NCBI GenBank assembly: GCA_949130495.1
Contig: OX422221.1
Coordinates: 144,803,405 to 144,867,404 of the forward strand
From: Sambucus nigra
Lineage: Eukaryota; Streptophyta; Magnoliopsida; Dipsacales; Adoxaceae
Reading direction: 5' to 3'
Length of the DNA: 64,000 nucleotides
Shown here: piece by piece, positions 61,741 to 64,000 of the stretch
Layout: each line of letters starts with the position of its first letter
Position numbering within the stretch: the stretch's first letter is position 1
Position numbers and translations under genes: made by a program
Notes under the pieces: generated by a model
Databases searched by the model: none
What the model was told of the DNA's origin: nothing
The model's input: only the letters and a program-made list of their open reading frames with translations

Positions 61741-64000
61741 GTATGAGAACTTAATCAATGACTAGTAATCCCTTAATGAATATAAAGAATAGAAAAATGT
61801 AGTATTGTATTATATGAGAAATATAGGTGGGCACCATAACTTATTAGATGGGATAAGAGATGTAAGTCAAACTAGTTAGGTGGATAGCATAACTAGGTGG
61901 GTTAAAGTAGTACGTTAGGCATGCACAATAACTAAAAGGTCATGATCTCAAGTGTGAGTACGCGGAGCAAACATGTATATAATATCTTATCTTATCGCAT
62001 TTTAAATACTTGATAAAATGTTTTCAAACTGTTTTACTTGGGCCCTGAAACATTTCAAATCCAATTTTGAAAAAACATTTTAGGTGCCTAGCCACAGGGA
62101 TGCTAGGCATAAGAGTTCCTCCATTTTATGTTCTACAGCTGTTGTCGAAGTTGTAGGGATTTTCTAGTAGACACCTCCACACTTAGTTCTTCTTTATCTC
62201 TATCTATCCCAGTAAGGCATAATGCCCATTTTTAGTTAGATATTATTTACATAGACTTTGTATTTCTAGTTTTTTCCAGTATTTGATGTAGACTTTACTT
62301 ATGGATGACTGTATTAGGATTTTATCTGGAGTTCTTTTCCAAACTTATTTATTTATTTATTATGTTATCTTATAATCCATTATCTTATGCTTGGAATAGT
62401 GAATGTTATCTATTCAGTTTATATTAGATGTCATGTTAATAATAAATATTAAAATTTTAACATCGGGACATTAGGGTATTAGTAATTAATTGGATTTCTA
62501 TAGTGATGATAAGAATGAAACCATTAATTATTCTTGTTTAATTTAATAATGGACTGATCACCCAGGATTAGAATAAACGGGGTGTCACATTTAACTCAAA
62601 TGTTAGGAGATTTAGACATTTTCAGAGGTATACCATTGGGAGTGTTTGGACTTATAGTTCTTTTTCTAATTACTTTATAGAAAATTATTTACCTCCTAGA
62701 TCTCAAATAAAGGCATAAAAAACTTTTAAAAGTGTAATATTGTATTGTATGGGAACATTATCATTAACTAGTAATCCCTTAATGAGTATAAAGAATTGAA
62801 AAATGTAGTATTGTATTGTATGGGAAATACGGGTGGGAACCATAACTTATTAAATGGGAGAAGAGATGTAAGTCAAACTAGTTAGGAGGGTAGCATAACT
62901 AGGTGGATTAGAGTAGTACGTTAGGCATGCACAATAACTGAGAGGTGATGATCTCAATTGAGAGTATGGGGAGCTAACATGTATATAATATCTTATCTTG
63001 TCACATTTTAAATGCTTTCTAAAATGTTTTCAAACTGTTTTACTTGGGCTCTGACACGTTTCAAATCCAATTTTGTAACAATATTTTAGGTGCCCAGCCA
63101 CGGGGACGCTAGGCTTAGGAGTTCCTTCATTTGACGTGCTGTAGCTGCTGTCAAAGTTGTGGGGATTTGCTGGCAGACACCTCTACACTTAGTTCTTATT
63201 TATCTCTATCTATCTCATTCGAGCATAATTCCCATTCTTAGTTTGACATAATTTACATAGACTTTGTATATCTAGTTATTTCCGGTATTTGATGTAGACT
63301 TTACTTATGGATGGCTGTATTCGGATTTTATCTCGAGTGTTATTCCAAACTTATTTATTTATTGATTCCGTCATGTTATCATCCATTATTTTGTTCTTGG
63401 AATAGTGAATGTTATTAATTCAGTTTATATTAGATGCCATGTTAATAATAAAGATTAAATATTTAATACCGGGACATTAGGGTATTAGTAATTAATTGGA
63501 TTTCTAAAGTGATGCTAAGAATGAAACCATTAATGATTCTTATTTAATTTAATAATGGACTGATCACCCAGGATTAGAATAAGCGGGGCGTCACATTTAA
63601 CTCAAATTTTAGGATTTAGACATTTTCAAAGGTATACCATTGGTAGTGTTTGGAGTTATTGTTCTTTTTCTAAGTACCTAATAGAAAATTATTTGCCTCC
63701 GAGATCTCAAATATAGGAACACAATAATTTTAAAAATGCAGTATTACATTGTATGGGTACTTAATCTTTAACTGGTAATCCTTTAATGAGTGTAAAAAAT
63801 TGAAAAGTATAGTATTGTATTGTATGGGAAATACGTGTGGGAACCATAACTTATTAGATGGGAGAAGAGATGTAAGTCAAACTAGTTAGGCGGGTAGCAT
63901 AACTAGGTGGGATAGAGTAGTTCGTTTGGCGTGCATAATAACTGAGAGGTGATGATCTCAAGTGAGAGTAAACAGAGCTAACCTGTATACATAATATCTT
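61741..64000 (+). repeat. Tandem array of LTR-tail units, period about 1,006 bp
   Basis: Units start at about 61741, 62747 and 63753; the third runs off the window. Each has a spacer (gtatg-gaac...tagtaatcccttaatga) and then about 790 bases of a Tekay-type LTR tail with aggtgcctagccacaggg (62073) or aggtgcccagccacgggg (63088), ending gggtgtcaca at 62589 and gggcgtcaca at 63595. Copies are alike throughout, including the non-LTR spacer, so the array arose by tandem duplication after LTR insertion, not by repeated insertion. Confidence 0.88.

Overview
The window looks like repeat-dense nuclear DNA of a flowering plant. It is AT-rich, full of (AT)n, (AAT)n and (TTG)n microsatellites, and almost everything recognisable is a plant transposable element: Ty3/gypsy of the Tekay/Del and Tat types, Ty1/copia, CACTA, hAT and PIF/Harbinger. 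Two host-derived gene fragments are recognisable, a DNAJC17-like one and a copper P1B-ATPase-like one, and both are broken. I see no intact host gene, rRNA, tRNA or CRISPR array. The species cannot be fixed from sequence alone. || Left part (1-16.9 kb): the 3' part of a Tekay-type LTR; a 64-base minisatellite; a hAT-like element (2316-2866); a PIF/Harbinger MITE with TAA target duplication (3402-3808); and a minus-strand Tat-like gypsy remnant (about 5.7-14.3 kb). The protease of that remnant is split by a 5.6-kb CACTA element (6234-11846, TTG target duplication, decayed TNP2 and Transposase_24-type genes). A 547-bp hAT element with a perfect 8-bp target duplication (14653-15199) and a weaker hAT candidate (16109-16931) follow. 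|| Middle (17-36 kb): mostly uncharacterised AT-rich DNA, with an 80-bp perfect palindrome abutting a DNAJC17-type pseudogene (19.8-20.5 kb), one terminus of a second CACTA element (ends 24340), a Ty1/copia leader and gag remnant (28.9-31.2 kb) broken into by a truncated Tekay-type LTR, and a roughly 600-bp fold-back hairpin lying between two (AT)n tracts. || Right part (36-64 kb): a Tekay chromovirus on the plus strand (36166-45500, 2,970-bp LTRs, 3' LTR truncated, gag core missing, pol with nonsense codons). Next come unknown DNA with a P1B-ATPase fragment, then a Tekay element on the minus strand (47382-60022, GTTGT target duplication). The minus-strand element has lost the integrase catalytic core through a deletion with templated filler and carries a nested 3,001-bp solo LTR with CCACT target duplication. 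The window ends in a tandem array with a period of about 1,006 bases, built from an LTR tail plus flank. || These elements do not form a working pathway. The layout records successive insertions: Tat gypsy then CACTA; copia then LTR; minus-strand Tekay then solo LTR. Decay followed, mainly by C-to-T-type nonsense changes and deletions. All calls rest on reading the sequence and its translations by eye; no database search was run.
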